A program made the translations under genes and the position numbers. DNA of 64,000 nucleotides from the NCBI RefSeq assembly GCF_003719825.1, contig NZ_RIBS01000003.1, positions 124,001 through 188,000 on the forward strand, read 5' to 3'. This document shows, piece after piece, positions 1-9,332 of the stretch (its first letter is position 1; each line of letters begins with the position of its first letter). Under the pieces are notes generated by a model that ran no database searches, was not told where the DNA came from, and was given only the letters and a program-made list of their open reading frames with translations. This stretch comes from Montanilutibacter psychrotolerans. Its GTDB lineage: Bacteria > Pseudomonadota > Gammaproteobacteria > Xanthomonadales > Xanthomonadaceae.

Positions 1-1167
1 CGCGGCTTCGTGAAGCAGCTGGCGAAGGCGAGCGCGCTGGTCACGGTCGAGCCGGCCGTCGCGAAGCTGCGCCTGCGAACGTCGTGCGCGTTGCAGGTGC
101 TCGCGCGCGACGGCTACCTCGGCCACGCTGGCGTCGGCGGCTTCTGCTTCGCGCAGCGCCGCCAGGGCGAGATCGAACTGGAAGTCCGCGGCCAGGCGCT
201 GGCTTCGACGCGCGTGCGCGCTCGCCACGGCGGCCAGACCGCGCGCGGCTTCGGCGTCGTCGGGCGCAATCGCGACCAGTTCGCGGTAACCGGCCAGCGC
301 GGGTCCGAGCCGTTGGCCGCGCAGGTCACGGTCGGCACGGCGCCGGCGTTGCTCGATGCGCCCGACGAGGTCGGACAGCGCGTCGGGCAGGTCGACGTGG
401 CCGGCGTCGGCCGCCTGCACCTGGCGGATCTGCCCGGCCGCTTCGACAAGCTCGCCGCGCGCAAGCCGTTTCCGCGCCTGCTGCAGCAGGTCGGCCAGGA
501 TGTCCTCGCGGCCTTCCAGCGCCGTGGTGTGGTTTGGCTGCAACGCCAGCACACGCTGGTACAAGGGCAACGCCGCGTCCTCTGCCCCCTCCAGGCGACC
601 GGCCGCGCGCGCCGCGGCGGCGCTTTCGAGCAGCCCGTCGATGCCGGCCAGCGCGGCTTCACGGCGACGCAGCTCCATGGCCAGCGTGTCGGCCTTGGCG
701 CGCGGCACCTGCAGCTCGCGCGCCAGCATCAGCGCCGAACGGGCATCGTCGATACGGCCATCGGCCAGCGCGGTTTCTGCCTGCACTAGCGCCGCGCGGC
801 CCACGCGCGCCAGGCCATCGCGCGCGTCCGGGCGGTCGGGATCTAGCGCCACGGCGGCCGCGTACAACTCACGCGCGCCGGTCCCGTCGGCCGCGCTGAG
901 TCGGCCTTCGCGCAGGGCCGCCGCTGCGTCGTGGCGCAGTTGCTGGCCGCGCGTATCGGGCCACAGCCAGTCCGACAACGGCCGCCGCAACAGGCCCAGC
1001 ACCAGCGCCAACGCCAGCAGCGCCAGCGCCCCCGCCAGCAGCCCGCGGCGGGTCCATCGCCGCGGCCAGTGCGCCAGCGGCCCGGCAATCCGGCGCAGTG
1101 TCGCCAGCGCCCTGCGCGCTCGCGATGCGGTGGGGCCTGGGGGTTGGGTCGAAGGAGCGCGCGTCAC
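1..1167 (-). CDS. Membrane-anchored repeat protein, C-terminus cut by window edge
   Basis: The frame is open from a GTG at 1167 to base 1 (389 codons), so the C-terminal part lies outside the window. Residues 1-42 are Arg/Pro-rich and cytoplasmic-looking. A single hydrophobic segment follows at about 43-60, ending in LLRRPLSDWLWP, and the rest is a long Ala/Arg/Glu-rich helical region. It contains TPR-like phrases such as ARELYAAAVALDPDRPDAR and YQRVLALQPNHTTALEG, which suggests a scaffold or periplasmic helical-repeat region. The gene starts 48 bp after the relA stop on the same strand and may be co-transcribed with it. Proteins with this build in related bacteria can continue into a formylglycine-generating-enzyme-type domain, but that part is not in the window, so the function is left open. 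The GTG start is chosen because the upstream in-frame codons contain no ATG or GTG before relA. Confidence 0.6.
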   Translation of the reverse strand, partial: MTRAPSTQPPGPTASRARRALATLRRIAGPLAHWPRRWTRRGLLAGALALLALALVLGLLRRPLSDWLWPDTRGQQLRHDAAAALREGRLSAADGTGARELYAAAVALDPDRPDARDGLARVGRAALVQAETALADGRIDDARSALMLARELQVPRAKADTLAMELRRREAALAGIDGLLESAAAARAAGRLEGAEDAALPLYQRVLALQPNHTTALEGREDILADLLQQARKRLARGELVEAAGQIRQVQAADAGHVDLPDALSDLVGRIEQRRRRADRDLRGQRLGPALAGYRELVAIAPDDAEAARGLAAVASAHARRSQRLAADFQFDLALAALREAEAADASVAEVAVAREHLQRARRSQAQLRDGRLDRDQRARLRQLLHEAA

Positions 1168-1214
1168 CGCAGCAGCATAGACGCGCGACGTGTCGACGAT
1201 GTCATCGCGGGCAC

Positions 1215-3380
1215 TCAGTGACGGTGCGCATGTTCGACACCGGGCAGCGCCGACAGCTTGCCCAGCAGGGTCGACAACTGGCCGTAGTCGGCCACCCGCA
1301 GGCGCATGCGGATGCGCACCTGGGCGGCATTGCGCTCGAACTCGCTGTGGATGCTGGCGACATGCGCGTTGCCCTGGGCGATCGCGTTGGTGACTTCCTT
1401 GAGCAGCCACTTGCGGTCCAGCGCGAGCACCTCGACGTCCACCTCGTAGCCACCACCCAGACGCCCCCACTCCACCGGCAGCACGCGTTGCGGTTGCGAG
1501 ACGGCGAGACGCTGGTAGGCCGCGCAATCGGGCCGATGCACGCTGACGCCGCGACCGCGCGTGAGGTAGCCGGCGATCGGCTCGCCGGGTAGCGGCTGGC
1601 AGCAGCGCGCCAGTTGCACCAGCAGGTTGCCGACGCCTTCGACGGTGAAGTCGCTGGCCTTGCGTGGCGGCTTGCGCGACCCGGGAGTCGGCAGGGCGCC
1701 GTGGCCGCCAGTGCCGGCCGAAGGCGGCGGCGCGGTGGCGGCACGCTCGTGTTCGAGCAGCACGCGCCCGACCTGGTGCGGGCCCAGGTCGCCCAACGCG
1801 ACGTGCACGTACAACTCGCCGTCGCTGTCGAAATTGAAGCGCTCGCGTGCTGGCGCAAGGTCGGCGCCGAGCACGCCCAGCCGGCGCAGTTCCTTGTCGA
1901 GCAGCTCTTTGCCTGCCGTCTCGTTGCGCGCGCGATCGAGTTTGTGGAACCAGTTGCGCACCTTCTCCCGGGATCGCGCGCTGGCCAGGAAACCGTTGGC
2001 CGCGACCAGCCAGTCGCGGCGCGGCTCGCCGGTCTTGGCGGTCATGATCTCGACGCGATCGCCACTGCGCAGGCGGTGGTCGAGCGGCACGATGCGACCG
2101 TCGACCTTGGCACCGCGGCAGCGGTGCCCGACCTCGGTGTGCACGTGGTACGCAAAGTCCAGCGGCGTGGCACCCGAGGGCAGGTCGATCACCTCGCCCT
2201 TGGGCGTCAGCACGTAGACGCGGTCCTCGACCAGTTCGGTGCCCAGCTCGCCCGCCAGCGCCGCCTCACCGTCGGCACCGGCCTCGATGAGCTTGCGCAT
2301 CCAGGCGATCTTTCGTTCGAACGCGGCGTCCGCGCCGCCACCGGAACCTTCCTTGTACTTCCAGTGCGCGGCCACGCCCAGCTCGGCCTGGCGGTGCATG
2401 TCGAAGGTGCGGATCTGCACTTCGAGCGTCTTGCCCTCCGGCCCGACCACGGCGGTGTGCAGCGAGCGGTAGTCGTTGCGCTTGGGGCGGGCGATGTAAT
2501 CGTCGAACTCGCTGGGCACCGGCGCCCAGGTGGCGTGCACCACGCCCAGCGCTGCGTAGCAGGCCGCCACGTCGTCCACCAGCACCCGCACCGCGCGCAG
2601 GTCGTACAGCTCGCCGATCGGCACGTCCTTGCGCTGCATCTTCTTCCAGATGCTGTAGATGTGCTTCGGGCGACCGGCCACCTCGGCCCGGACGCCCTGG
2701 GCGGCCATCGCCTCGGCCAGCGTGCGCTTGACCTGGTCGATGTAGCGCTCGCGCATCGTCCGCTTCTCGTCGAGCAGACGGGCGATGCGCTTGTAGGTGT
2801 CCGGCTCGAGGTAGCGGAACGCGAGGTCTTCCAGCTCCCACTTGAGCTGCCAGATGCCGAGTCGGTTCGCCAACGGGGCGTGGATGTCGCGGGTCAGTTC
2901 GGCCAGCTCGCGACGCTGGGCGTCGTCGAACAGATCGGCATGGCGCATCCGCGCCAGCTGGCGCGCCAGCAGGATGGGCACCACGCGCATGTCGCGCACG
3001 ATGGCCAGCAGCAGCCGGCGCAGTCCCTCGCTGCCGGCCTTGCCACGATGCTCGGCGTGCAGCGCCCACACCTGTCCGGCCGCGCGCTGGCCATCCAGCA
3101 GCGCAGCCACCGCCGGGTGTGCCTTGTCGAAGCCGGCGCCGAGGCGTTCGTGCACGGAAGGCAATGCATACAGGATGGCCGCGGCCACGCTGTCGCCATC
3201 GGCATCCAGCCTCGCCAAGGCGTCCAGCGTGGCCAGCCGCACCGGCAACGGATCGACGCCGCCCACTGCGCCGGGATCGTCGCCTGTCGCACGCAAGGCG
3301 TCGCGCAGGGACGGTGCAAGCGCGGCTGCCGCGGGGTGCGCGAGCAAGGTGGCGAGTGCGTCTGACGGCGTCGTGATCAT
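1215..3380 (-). CDS. relA: RelA, GTP pyrophosphokinase ((p)ppGpp synthetase I)
   Basis: Makes (p)ppGpp from ATP and GTP/GDP at stalled ribosomes (stringent response). The 721-residue length fits the RelA/SpoT family. The N-terminal HD-hydrolase region is recognisable but degenerate: the segment AAAILYALPSVHERLG sits where bifunctional enzymes have the HD pair, so hydrolase activity is not expected. The synthetase domain has GRPKHIYSIWKKMQRK, the RelA-type acidic EFDD motif followed by YIARPKRNDYRSLHT, and the EVQIRT strand with the catalytic Glu. A TGS domain follows (DRVYVLTPKGEVIDLPSGAT), and an ACT-like domain closes the protein. The ATG at 3380 is preferred over an in-frame ATG 84 bp upstream because the added residues do not resemble RelA and would run into the promoter region of the divergent secreted-protein gene. 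Confidence 0.95.
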   Translation of the reverse strand: MITTPSDALATLLAHPAAAALAPSLRDALRATGDDPGAVGGVDPLPVRLATLDALARLDADGDSVAAAILYALPSVHERLGAGFDKAHPAVAALLDGQRAAGQVWALHAEHRGKAGSEGLRRLLLAIVRDMRVVPILLARQLARMRHADLFDDAQRRELAELTRDIHAPLANRLGIWQLKWELEDLAFRYLEPDTYKRIARLLDEKRTMRERYIDQVKRTLAEAMAAQGVRAEVAGRPKHIYSIWKKMQRKDVPIGELYDLRAVRVLVDDVAACYAALGVVHATWAPVPSEFDDYIARPKRNDYRSLHTAVVGPEGKTLEVQIRTFDMHRQAELGVAAHWKYKEGSGGGADAAFERKIAWMRKLIEAGADGEAALAGELGTELVEDRVYVLTPKGEVIDLPSGATPLDFAYHVHTEVGHRCRGAKVDGRIVPLDHRLRSGDRVEIMTAKTGEPRRDWLVAANGFLASARSREKVRNWFHKLDRARNETAGKELLDKELRRLGVLGADLAPARERFNFDSDGELYVHVALGDLGPHQVGRVLLEHERAATAPPPSAGTGGHGALPTPGSRKPPRKASDFTVEGVGNLLVQLARCCQPLPGEPIAGYLTRGRGVSVHRPDCAAYQRLAVSQPQRVLPVEWGRLGGGYEVDVEVLALDRKWLLKEVTNAIAQGNAHVASIHSEFERNAAQVRIRMRLRVADYGQLSTLLGKLSALPGVEHAHRH

Positions 3381-3462
3381 GCGGGTGTGCTGGGTCGCGC
3401 CGTGCGTAGCGCGGTTGGAGGGAATGACTACACTAGCCAGCATCCGTCCGGAGGAACACCCC

Positions 3463-3996
3463 ATGCTTTCGATCGCGCACCGTCACGCCGTCCGTGGATT
3501 TCGCCGCACCGCTCTGCGTCCGTTGGCACTGGCCGCGTTGCTGCTGCTCGCACCGGCGGCGATGGCGCAGCAGGCCACCGACCAGCCGATCGAACAGCAG
3601 ATGAGCCCGGAGCAATTCCGCGCCGCGGGCCTGGACAAGCTCAGCACCCAGGAGTTGGCCAACCTCAACGCCTGGCTCAACAAGACGCTCGAGGTCGAAA
3701 CCACCAAGGCCGCCAGCCTGGCCAAGGACAAGGTCGAGACCGAGAACCGTGGCTTCCTCAGCTTCGGCTCCGACGACCCCATCGTCGGCCGCATCGACGG
3801 CGAGTTCCGTGGCTTTGGTCGCGGTCGTACCTGGACGCTCGACAACGGCCAGATGTGGGAGCAGACCGACGACGCGTCGCTGGCCGGCGTACGCCTGGAT
3901 GCGCCGCAGGTCAGCATCGCCCCGGGCATCGGCAACGCCTGGTACATGGCGGTCAAGGGCTACAACACCCGCGCCAAGGTCCGCCGCACGAAGTAA
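3463..3996 (+). CDS. Small secreted protein of unknown function
   Basis: A 177-residue protein. The start at 3463 has a strong ribosome-binding site (GGAGGA, 3449-3455). Residues 1-38 form a signal peptide: a basic start, the core ALAALLLLAPAAMAQ, and likely cleavage after AMA. The mature part begins with a helical stretch (SPEQFRAAGLDKLSTQELAN, LEVETTKAASLAKDKVETEN). A compact beta-rich segment follows with FRGFGRGRTWTLDNGQMWEQ and ends in GNAWYMAVKGYNTRAKVRRTK. This segment is a small domain seen in short secreted proteins of Xanthomonadaceae, but no function is known to me. It is divergent from relA, and its own promoter must lie in the 82 bp between them. Probably periplasmic. Confidence 0.8.
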   Translation: MLSIAHRHAVRGFRRTALRPLALAALLLLAPAAMAQQATDQPIEQQMSPEQFRAAGLDKLSTQELANLNAWLNKTLEVETTKAASLAKDKVETENRGFLSFGSDDPIVGRIDGEFRGFGRGRTWTLDNGQMWEQTDDASLAGVRLDAPQVSIAPGIGNAWYMAVKGYNTRAKVRRTK

Positions 3997-4023
3997 GCCG
4001 GCCCCGCGGGCAGGGCCAACGGG

Positions 4024-4052
4024 TAGGAGCGCGGCGAACGAAGCCGCGCTGC
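4024..4052. repeat. REP-like palindrome between convergent genes
   Basis: The sequence starts GTAGGAGCGCGGC and folds into an 8-bp stem AGCGCGGC/GCCGCGCT (4028-4035 with 4043-4050) around GAACGAA. GTAGGAGCG-type hairpins are recurrent intergenic elements in Xanthomonadaceae and Pseudomonas. It sits between the 3' ends of the secreted-protein gene and hrpA and may act as a weak terminator or mRNA stabiliser. There is no T-run. Confidence 0.55.
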
Positions 4053-4103
4053 CTCCCTATCAGCCAGCGGCCTGTCTCAACCCGCGCCGCCGCGTGTCGC
4101 GCA

Positions 4104-7100
4104 TCAACGCAGCTGCGCCAGCCGGGTTGCCAGTTTCTTCGGCGACACCGCGCCGCGCGTGCCCAGTTCCTGCGCGAACAACTGCACGCGCAGTTCCTCA
4201 ATCTCCCACCGCAGCGCCTGCCAGCCCTCGGCCTGATCGCCGCGCTCAAGCGCCACGGCCAGCGCATCGGAAAACGGTTTGACCTCCAGCATGCGTGCCT
4301 GGTCCTTGACCGGGTCGCGCAGCGCGCGTTCGCCACGCAATGCCAGCGCCTTGAGGTAACGCGGGTACTCGCGCAGCACGCTGGCCGGCACGTCGCGCAG
4401 GAAGCCCGGCGGCGTCAGCGTGGCCAGGTGCGAGCGCATGTCGTCGAGGTTGCCACTGGCCCAGCCCATCAGTGGCGATTCGAGCTTGGCGCGGGCTTCG
4501 CCAACGGCCGTCAGGATGGCTTCGGCCTGTCGCAGGCGCTCCATGGCCTCGCCGAACACCTGCCGGCCGACCTGATCGCGAACCACGGCAAACGCCCCGT
4601 TGTCGCGGACCGTGTCGAGCCCCTGATCGACCAGTGCCGCAAACGCGCCGTCGACGAGGTCCGCGCGCAGCCGGTCGCCGTCGCGCAGGCTTTCCGCCTC
4701 GCCGCCGCGACGCGGCGCCTGCGACTCGATCGCCGCGTACAGCAGGCCGGTCTTGGCCGCCACGGGCAACTGCTTGCGCGCCTGCTTGAGCTTGTCGGCC
4801 AGCGCGATTGCGAGCAGCCGGCGTACGCCGCGCGGGTGTTCGCGCTGCGCGACGGCCCGCTCGGCGTGCACGCGCAACGACACGCTGTCGCCGTCGTCGT
4901 GCAGCGCAGGATAGGCCGGCACGCCGCCGGCACCGGGCACTGACGCCGGGATGGGCGTCTCGGGAAACGCCACCAGGCCGCTGCGCGCCATGCCGTCGGC
5001 GGCCTTGGCCGCGAATGCCGCCGCCGCGCGCGTACCGAAGCGCTGGCGCAGATCGTCGAGGTCGCGCGAATCGGCCAGCACGGTCTTGCCGTCGCGGTCG
5101 AACAACCGCAGGTTGATGCGCAGGTGCGGCTCCAGCGTACTTTCGTCGAACTCGGTGGCGTTCAATTCGGCACCGGTGACCTTGCGCAGGAAGCGCGCGA
5201 GCGTGCCGGCGAAGCTGTCGGCATCGCCCTGCGCGTAGGCCTCGTGGAAGGCGCGCGCGAAGTCCGGCGCCGGCACGAAGTTGCGCCGCTGCGCCTTGGG
5301 CAGCGAGCGGATCAGCGCCGCGGCCTTGTCGGCAACGAAGCCCGGCGCCAGCCACGACAGACGCACCGGATCCAGCGCGTTGAGCAGGTGCAACGGCACG
5401 GCGACGGTCATGCCGTCGTCGATGGCACCGGGGTCGAAACGGTACTGCACGGCCAGGCGCGCATCGCCGAGCGCGATCCACGCCGGAAAACGCGCGGCCT
5501 CGCTCTCGTCGCCGATCATCAGGTCGGCCAGCGACCACTCCAGCGCGGCCTTCGCCGGCGCGTCGAGCTTGCCGTACCAGGCGTCCAGCGCATGCGCGTT
5601 GTGCACGTGCGCGGGCAGCCGGTCGAGGTACCACTGCGCCATCCACTCCTCATCGACCACCACGCCGGCGCGGCGTTGCTTGGCCTCTTCCTCGCGCGCC
5701 TTGGCGAGCGTGGCAAGGTTGCGCTGCACGAATGCGGTGCGAGTGTTGATCTCACCGGTCACCAGCGCATCGCGGGCGAAGATGACGCGGCTCTCCTCGG
5801 GGTACAGCGCGCCGTAGTGCACCGGCCGCTTTGGCGCCAGCACCAGGCCGAACAGGCTGATCTGCTCGCTGCCGACCACGCGCCCCTGCGAGCGCGCCCA
5901 GTGCGGCTCGTGGTGGCGTCGCGCGAGCAGGTGTTCGAGCTCCTGGATCGCCCAGTCGGGCTCGATCGCGGCATTGGTCATCGACCACACGCGCTCGGTG
6001 TCGAGCAGGGTCGCGGCCAGCACCCACGGTGGTGGCTTCTTGGCCAGCGGCGAGCCGGGGAACAACTGGAACTTGCGCCCGCGCGGCCCGTCGTAGCCGC
6101 CACCGCCCTTCTTGTCGGCCGGCTGTGCGCGGTGGCCGATCTGGGTGGGCAGGCCCGCGATCAGTGCGCGGTGCAGCATCGTGTAGGCGCCGCTGTCGAT
6201 CTCCCCGGCGATGCCGTTGGCTTGCCAGCCCAGGTCGTCGGCCATCAGCTTGAGCTGGCGATGCAGCTCGCGCCACTCGCGCATGCGCAGGAAGCCCAGG
6301 AAATGCTTCTCGCACCAGCTGCGCAGCTTGGACTGGGTGAGTTCTTCGTGCGCGGTCTGGTACGCATCCCAGAGCTTGAGGATGCCGACGAACTCGGATT
6401 TGGAATCGGCGAATTCGGCGTGCGCGTTGTCGGCCGCGGCGCGCTGGTCGGCTGGCCGCTCGCGAGGCTCCTGGATGCCCAGGAACGACGCGATCGCGAG
6501 CATCTCGCGCAGGCAGCCGTGCTGGTTGGCGGCCACCAGCATGCGCGCCAGCTTCACGTCCACCGGCAGCCTCGCCATCTGTCGGCCGATCGCGGTGAGC
6601 TTGCGCTCGCGCGCGTCGTCGGCCATGTCCACCGCGCCCATCTCGCCCAGCTGCTGCCAGCCATCGGCGATCGCGCGCGGATCGGGCGGTTCGAGGAACG
6701 GAAAGTCCTCGATCCGGCCCAGGCCCAACGACAGCATGCGCAGGATCACGCCGGCCAGCGCGGCGCGACGGATCTCCGGGTCGGTGAAGCGCGGCCGCGA
6801 CTCGAAATCGGGCTCGTCGTAAAGGCGGTAGCAGGTGCCCTCGGAAATGCGTCCGCAGCGGCCTTTGCGCTGGTCGGCGCTGGCCTGGCTGATCGGTTCG
6901 ATGTGCAGGCGATCGAGCTTGCCGCGCGGGCTGTAGCGCTTCACGCGCGCCAGGCCCGGGTCGACCACGTAGCGGATGCGCGGCACCGTCAGCGAGGTCT
7001 CGGCGACGTTGGTTGCCAGCACGATGCGACGCTTGACGCCGGGATTGAACACGCGGTCCTGGTCGCGCACCGACAGGCGCGCGTACAGCGGCAGCACCTC

Positions 7101-8363
7101 GGTTTCGCGGTACTTGCGTCGTTCGAGCGCCTGGTGCGCGTCGCGGATCTCGCGTTCGCCCGACAGGAACACCAGCACGTCGCCGCGCGGGTCCTCGCGG
7201 GTGATCTCGTCGCAGGCGGCCACGATGCCGTCATTGACGCTGCGCTCGCCGGCGTCTTCGCCCTCGCCTTCCAGCGGCCGGTAACGCACGCTCACCGGGT
7301 AGCCGCGGCCCTCGACGTTGACCACCGGGGCATTGTCGAAATGCGCGGCAAAACGCTCGGTGTCGATCGTCGCGGAGGTCACGATGACCTTGAGGTCGTG
7401 GCGCTTGCGCAGCAGCTGCTTGAGGTAGCCCAGCAGGAAATCGATGTTGAGGCTGCGCTCGTGCGCTTCGTCGATCAGGATCGTGTCGTACTGGCTCAGC
7501 CAACGGTCGGACTGGATCTCGGCCAGCAGAATGCCGTCGGTCATGAACTTGATCGCCGTGCGCTCGCCGACGTTCTCGTTGAAACGCACCTGGTAGCCCA
7601 CCGCGCCACCGAGCGTCGTGTCCAGTTCCTCGGCCACGCGTTTGGCCACCGCACGCGCGGCGATCCGGCGCGGTTGCGTGCAGCCGATCATGCCCGCGGC
7701 GCCACGACCGGCGGCCAGGCACAGCTTGGGCAACTGGGTGGTCTTGCCCGAACCGGTCTCGCCGGCGATCACCACCACCGGGTGAGCGCGGATCAGCTCG
7801 ACGATGCGCTCGGCCTCGGTCGCGATCGGCAGCACCGGATCGACGGGCGCGTTGGGAAGCGCCGCGGCGCGCGACGCGCGTGCGGCCACCGACAGCGCCA
7901 GCGCCTGGGCGAACGCGCCTTCGGCCTGGGCGTCGTCGGGTTTGCCACTCCAACGCGACCACAGGCCGTGCAGGCGACCACGATCGCGGCTCTGTCCGCC
8001 GTCGATGGCAGCACGCGCACGCTGCAGTTCGGCCTGGCGCGCCGGGCTGATGGCCACTGCGGCGGGCTTGCGCTCACGCGCCTGTCCACGCTCGCCATCG
8101 GACTTGGCGGCGCGTTCTGCCGGGCGACCGGCGGCGCGATTGGCCGCACGATCACGCGCAGGGCCACGCTCGGCGCCACGCGCCTTGCCGGTCGCGTCAC
8201 CGCCGGGTTTCGCGGCGCCGGTGTCAGCGGCGTGGCGATTGCCGGTTTCGCGGCCAGCCGGGGCCGTGGGCGTGCCTGCGGGCGCGTCCGGTGCATTGGC
8301 ATTGGGCGGCTTGCGACGACGGCGTCGTGACGCGGTCTTAGCGTTGGCGTCGATAGGGTTCAT
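4104..8363 (-). CDS. hrpA: ATP-dependent RNA helicase HrpA
   Basis: A DEAH-box RNA helicase of 1419 residues, slightly longer than the usual ~1300 because of a low-complexity N-terminus (about 150 residues rich in Arg, Ala, Pro and Lys). Walker A is AGETGSGKTTQLPK and the DEAH box is LIDEAHERSLNIDFLLGYL, followed by VTSATIDTERF. The helicase C motifs are ATNVAETSLTVPRIRYVVDPG and QRKGRCGRISEGTCYRLY. The HrpA-specific C-terminal extension (DUF3418-like, ending SPKKLATRLAQLR) is present. In E. coli HrpA processes fimbrial mRNA and resolves stalled ribosomes; the role here is inferred from family membership. It is divergent from dps, with 168 bp between the start codons. Cytoplasmic. Confidence 0.95.
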   Translation of the reverse strand: MNPIDANAKTASRRRRRKPPNANAPDAPAGTPTAPAGRETGNRHAADTGAAKPGGDATGKARGAERGPARDRAANRAAGRPAERAAKSDGERGQARERKPAAVAISPARQAELQRARAAIDGGQSRDRGRLHGLWSRWSGKPDDAQAEGAFAQALALSVAARASRAAALPNAPVDPVLPIATEAERIVELIRAHPVVVIAGETGSGKTTQLPKLCLAAGRGAAGMIGCTQPRRIAARAVAKRVAEELDTTLGGAVGYQVRFNENVGERTAIKFMTDGILLAEIQSDRWLSQYDTILIDEAHERSLNIDFLLGYLKQLLRKRHDLKVIVTSATIDTERFAAHFDNAPVVNVEGRGYPVSVRYRPLEGEGEDAGERSVNDGIVAACDEITREDPRGDVLVFLSGEREIRDAHQALERRKYRETEVLPLYARLSVRDQDRVFNPGVKRRIVLATNVAETSLTVPRIRYVVDPGLARVKRYSPRGKLDRLHIEPISQASADQRKGRCGRISEGTCYRLYDEPDFESRPRFTDPEIRRAALAGVILRMLSLGLGRIEDFPFLEPPDPRAIADGWQQLGEMGAVDMADDARERKLTAIGRQMARLPVDVKLARMLVAANQHGCLREMLAIASFLGIQEPRERPADQRAAADNAHAEFADSKSEFVGILKLWDAYQTAHEELTQSKLRSWCEKHFLGFLRMREWRELHRQLKLMADDLGWQANGIAGEIDSGAYTMLHRALIAGLPTQIGHRAQPADKKGGGGYDGPRGRKFQLFPGSPLAKKPPPWVLAATLLDTERVWSMTNAAIEPDWAIQELEHLLARRHHEPHWARSQGRVVGSEQISLFGLVLAPKRPVHYGALYPEESRVIFARDALVTGEINTRTAFVQRNLATLAKAREEEAKQRRAGVVVDEEWMAQWYLDRLPAHVHNAHALDAWYGKLDAPAKAALEWSLADLMIGDESEAARFPAWIALGDARLAVQYRFDPGAIDDGMTVAVPLHLLNALDPVRLSWLAPGFVADKAAALIRSLPKAQRRNFVPAPDFARAFHEAYAQGDADSFAGTLARFLRKVTGAELNATEFDESTLEPHLRINLRLFDRDGKTVLADSRDLDDLRQRFGTRAAAAFAAKAADGMARSGLVAFPETPIPASVPGAGGVPAYPALHDDGDSVSLRVHAERAVAQREHPRGVRRLLAIALADKLKQARKQLPVAAKTGLLYAAIESQAPRRGGEAESLRDGDRLRADLVDGAFAALVDQGLDTVRDNGAFAVVRDQVGRQVFGEAMERLRQAEAILTAVGEARAKLESPLMGWASGNLDDMRSHLATLTPPGFLRDVPASVLREYPRYLKALALRGERALRDPVKDQARMLEVKPFSDALAVALERGDQAEGWQALRWEIEELRVQLFAQELGTRGAVSPKKLATRLAQLR

Positions 8364-8531
8364 GCGGGTTGCAGCTCAAGCATCCGGTTCACACGGCAAC
8401 GGCCGCGGCGCTATTGTCGCGCAAACTCGGCCACAGCCCTTGCACGATGCGCGCACGCGCGCACGTCACCGCGCTGCCGGACTGCACGAACCTTCCCGAG
8501 CCACCGCTTCGCCCTACACGGAGACACCTGC

Positions 8532-9101
8532 ATGGCCAAGACCAAGACCACCAAGCCCGCCAAATCCAAGGCCGCGCCCACGCTCGACCAGGCTGCCTCG
8601 CCTGCGGCGGCGGGCAGCAAGGCGCCGCTGATCGATATCGGCATCGGCGCGGGCGACCGCAAGAAGATCGCCGAGGGCCTGGCCCGCTTCCTGGCCGACA
8701 GCTTCACGCTCTACCTCAAGACCCACAACTTCCACTGGAACGTCACCGGGCCAATGTTCAACGCCCTGCACGTGATGTTCGAAGGCCAGTACACCGAAGA
8801 GTGGACCGCCCTGGACGACATCGCCGAGCGCACGCGCGCACTGGGCTTCAACGCGCCGGGTTCGTACGCCGAGTTCATCCGCCTGACCTCGCTGCCGGAA
8901 GAGCCGGGCCTGACCGAAGCCGCCGATTGGCGCGAGATGGTGCGCCAGCTCGTGGTCGGCAACGAAGCGGTTTGCCGCACCGCGCGCAAGGTGCTGTCCA
9001 TCGCCGACGACGCCGGCGACGACCCGACCGTCGACCTGCTGACCCAGCGCCTGAACATCCACGAAAAGAACGCCTGGATGCTGCGCTCGCTGCTGCAGTA
9101 A
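8532..9101 (+). CDS. dps: Dps-family DNA-binding ferritin-like protein
   Basis: A 189-residue mini-ferritin expected to form a dodecamer that oxidises and stores Fe(II) with H2O2 and coats DNA in stress. The ferroxidase-centre residues are visible in KTHNFHWNVTGPMF and in EGQYTEEWTALDDIAERTRA. The N-terminal ~30 residues are rich in Lys, Ala and Pro (KTKTTKPAKSKAAP), a basic tail of the kind that mediates DNA binding in E. coli Dps. A Shine-Dalgarno GGAGA lies about 9 nt upstream of the ATG. Monocistronic: it is divergent from hrpA and followed by a palindrome at 9179 and then recQ. OxyR or stationary-phase control is typical of the family, but I could not identify a binding site here. Confidence 0.93.
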   Translation: MAKTKTTKPAKSKAAPTLDQAASPAAAGSKAPLIDIGIGAGDRKKIAEGLARFLADSFTLYLKTHNFHWNVTGPMFNALHVMFEGQYTEEWTALDDIAERTRALGFNAPGSYAEFIRLTSLPEEPGLTEAADWREMVRQLVVGNEAVCRTARKVLSIADDAGDDPTVDLLTQRLNIHEKNAWMLRSLLQ

Positions 9102-9178
9102 CCCCCGGGGTTCCGCGCGACGCGTGGTTGGGCATCGATTGGCCCGTCCCAACCCCGTCGCGGCCCTCGCTCACCCCG

Positions 9179-9202
9179 GCAGGAGCTGTTTGCCGCTCCT
9201 GC
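9179..9202. repeat. REP-like hairpin downstream of dps
   Basis: An 8-bp perfect inverted repeat, GCAGGAGC/GCTCCTGC, with the loop TGTTTGCC. It is similar in type to the GCAGGAGC/GTAGGAGC palindromes common between genes in this family of bacteria. There is no U-run, so terminator activity is uncertain. The remainder of 9102-9332 shows no gene. Confidence 0.45.
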
Positions 9203-9332
9203 ACGGTCGGTGCAATGCCCAGCGGGGTGTGTTGCGCCCCCGGCCGATGCCCTGCCCCTGGCGTTAGCTGAACGGCGCGGCGTTTGTCACCGCACGGAGC
9301 GCCGCGCTTGACCCGCTTGGTACCCTAGGCGG

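Noticed and set aside
1614-3365. Plus-strand frame of 583 codons opposite relA
   Set aside because: Antisense shadow; relA is well supported by motifs.
5124-8330. Long plus-strand frame (about 1068 codons) opposite hrpA
   Set aside because: It is an antisense shadow of a clear helicase gene; high GC keeps the opposite frame open and the translation is Arg/Ala/His-rich with no domain.
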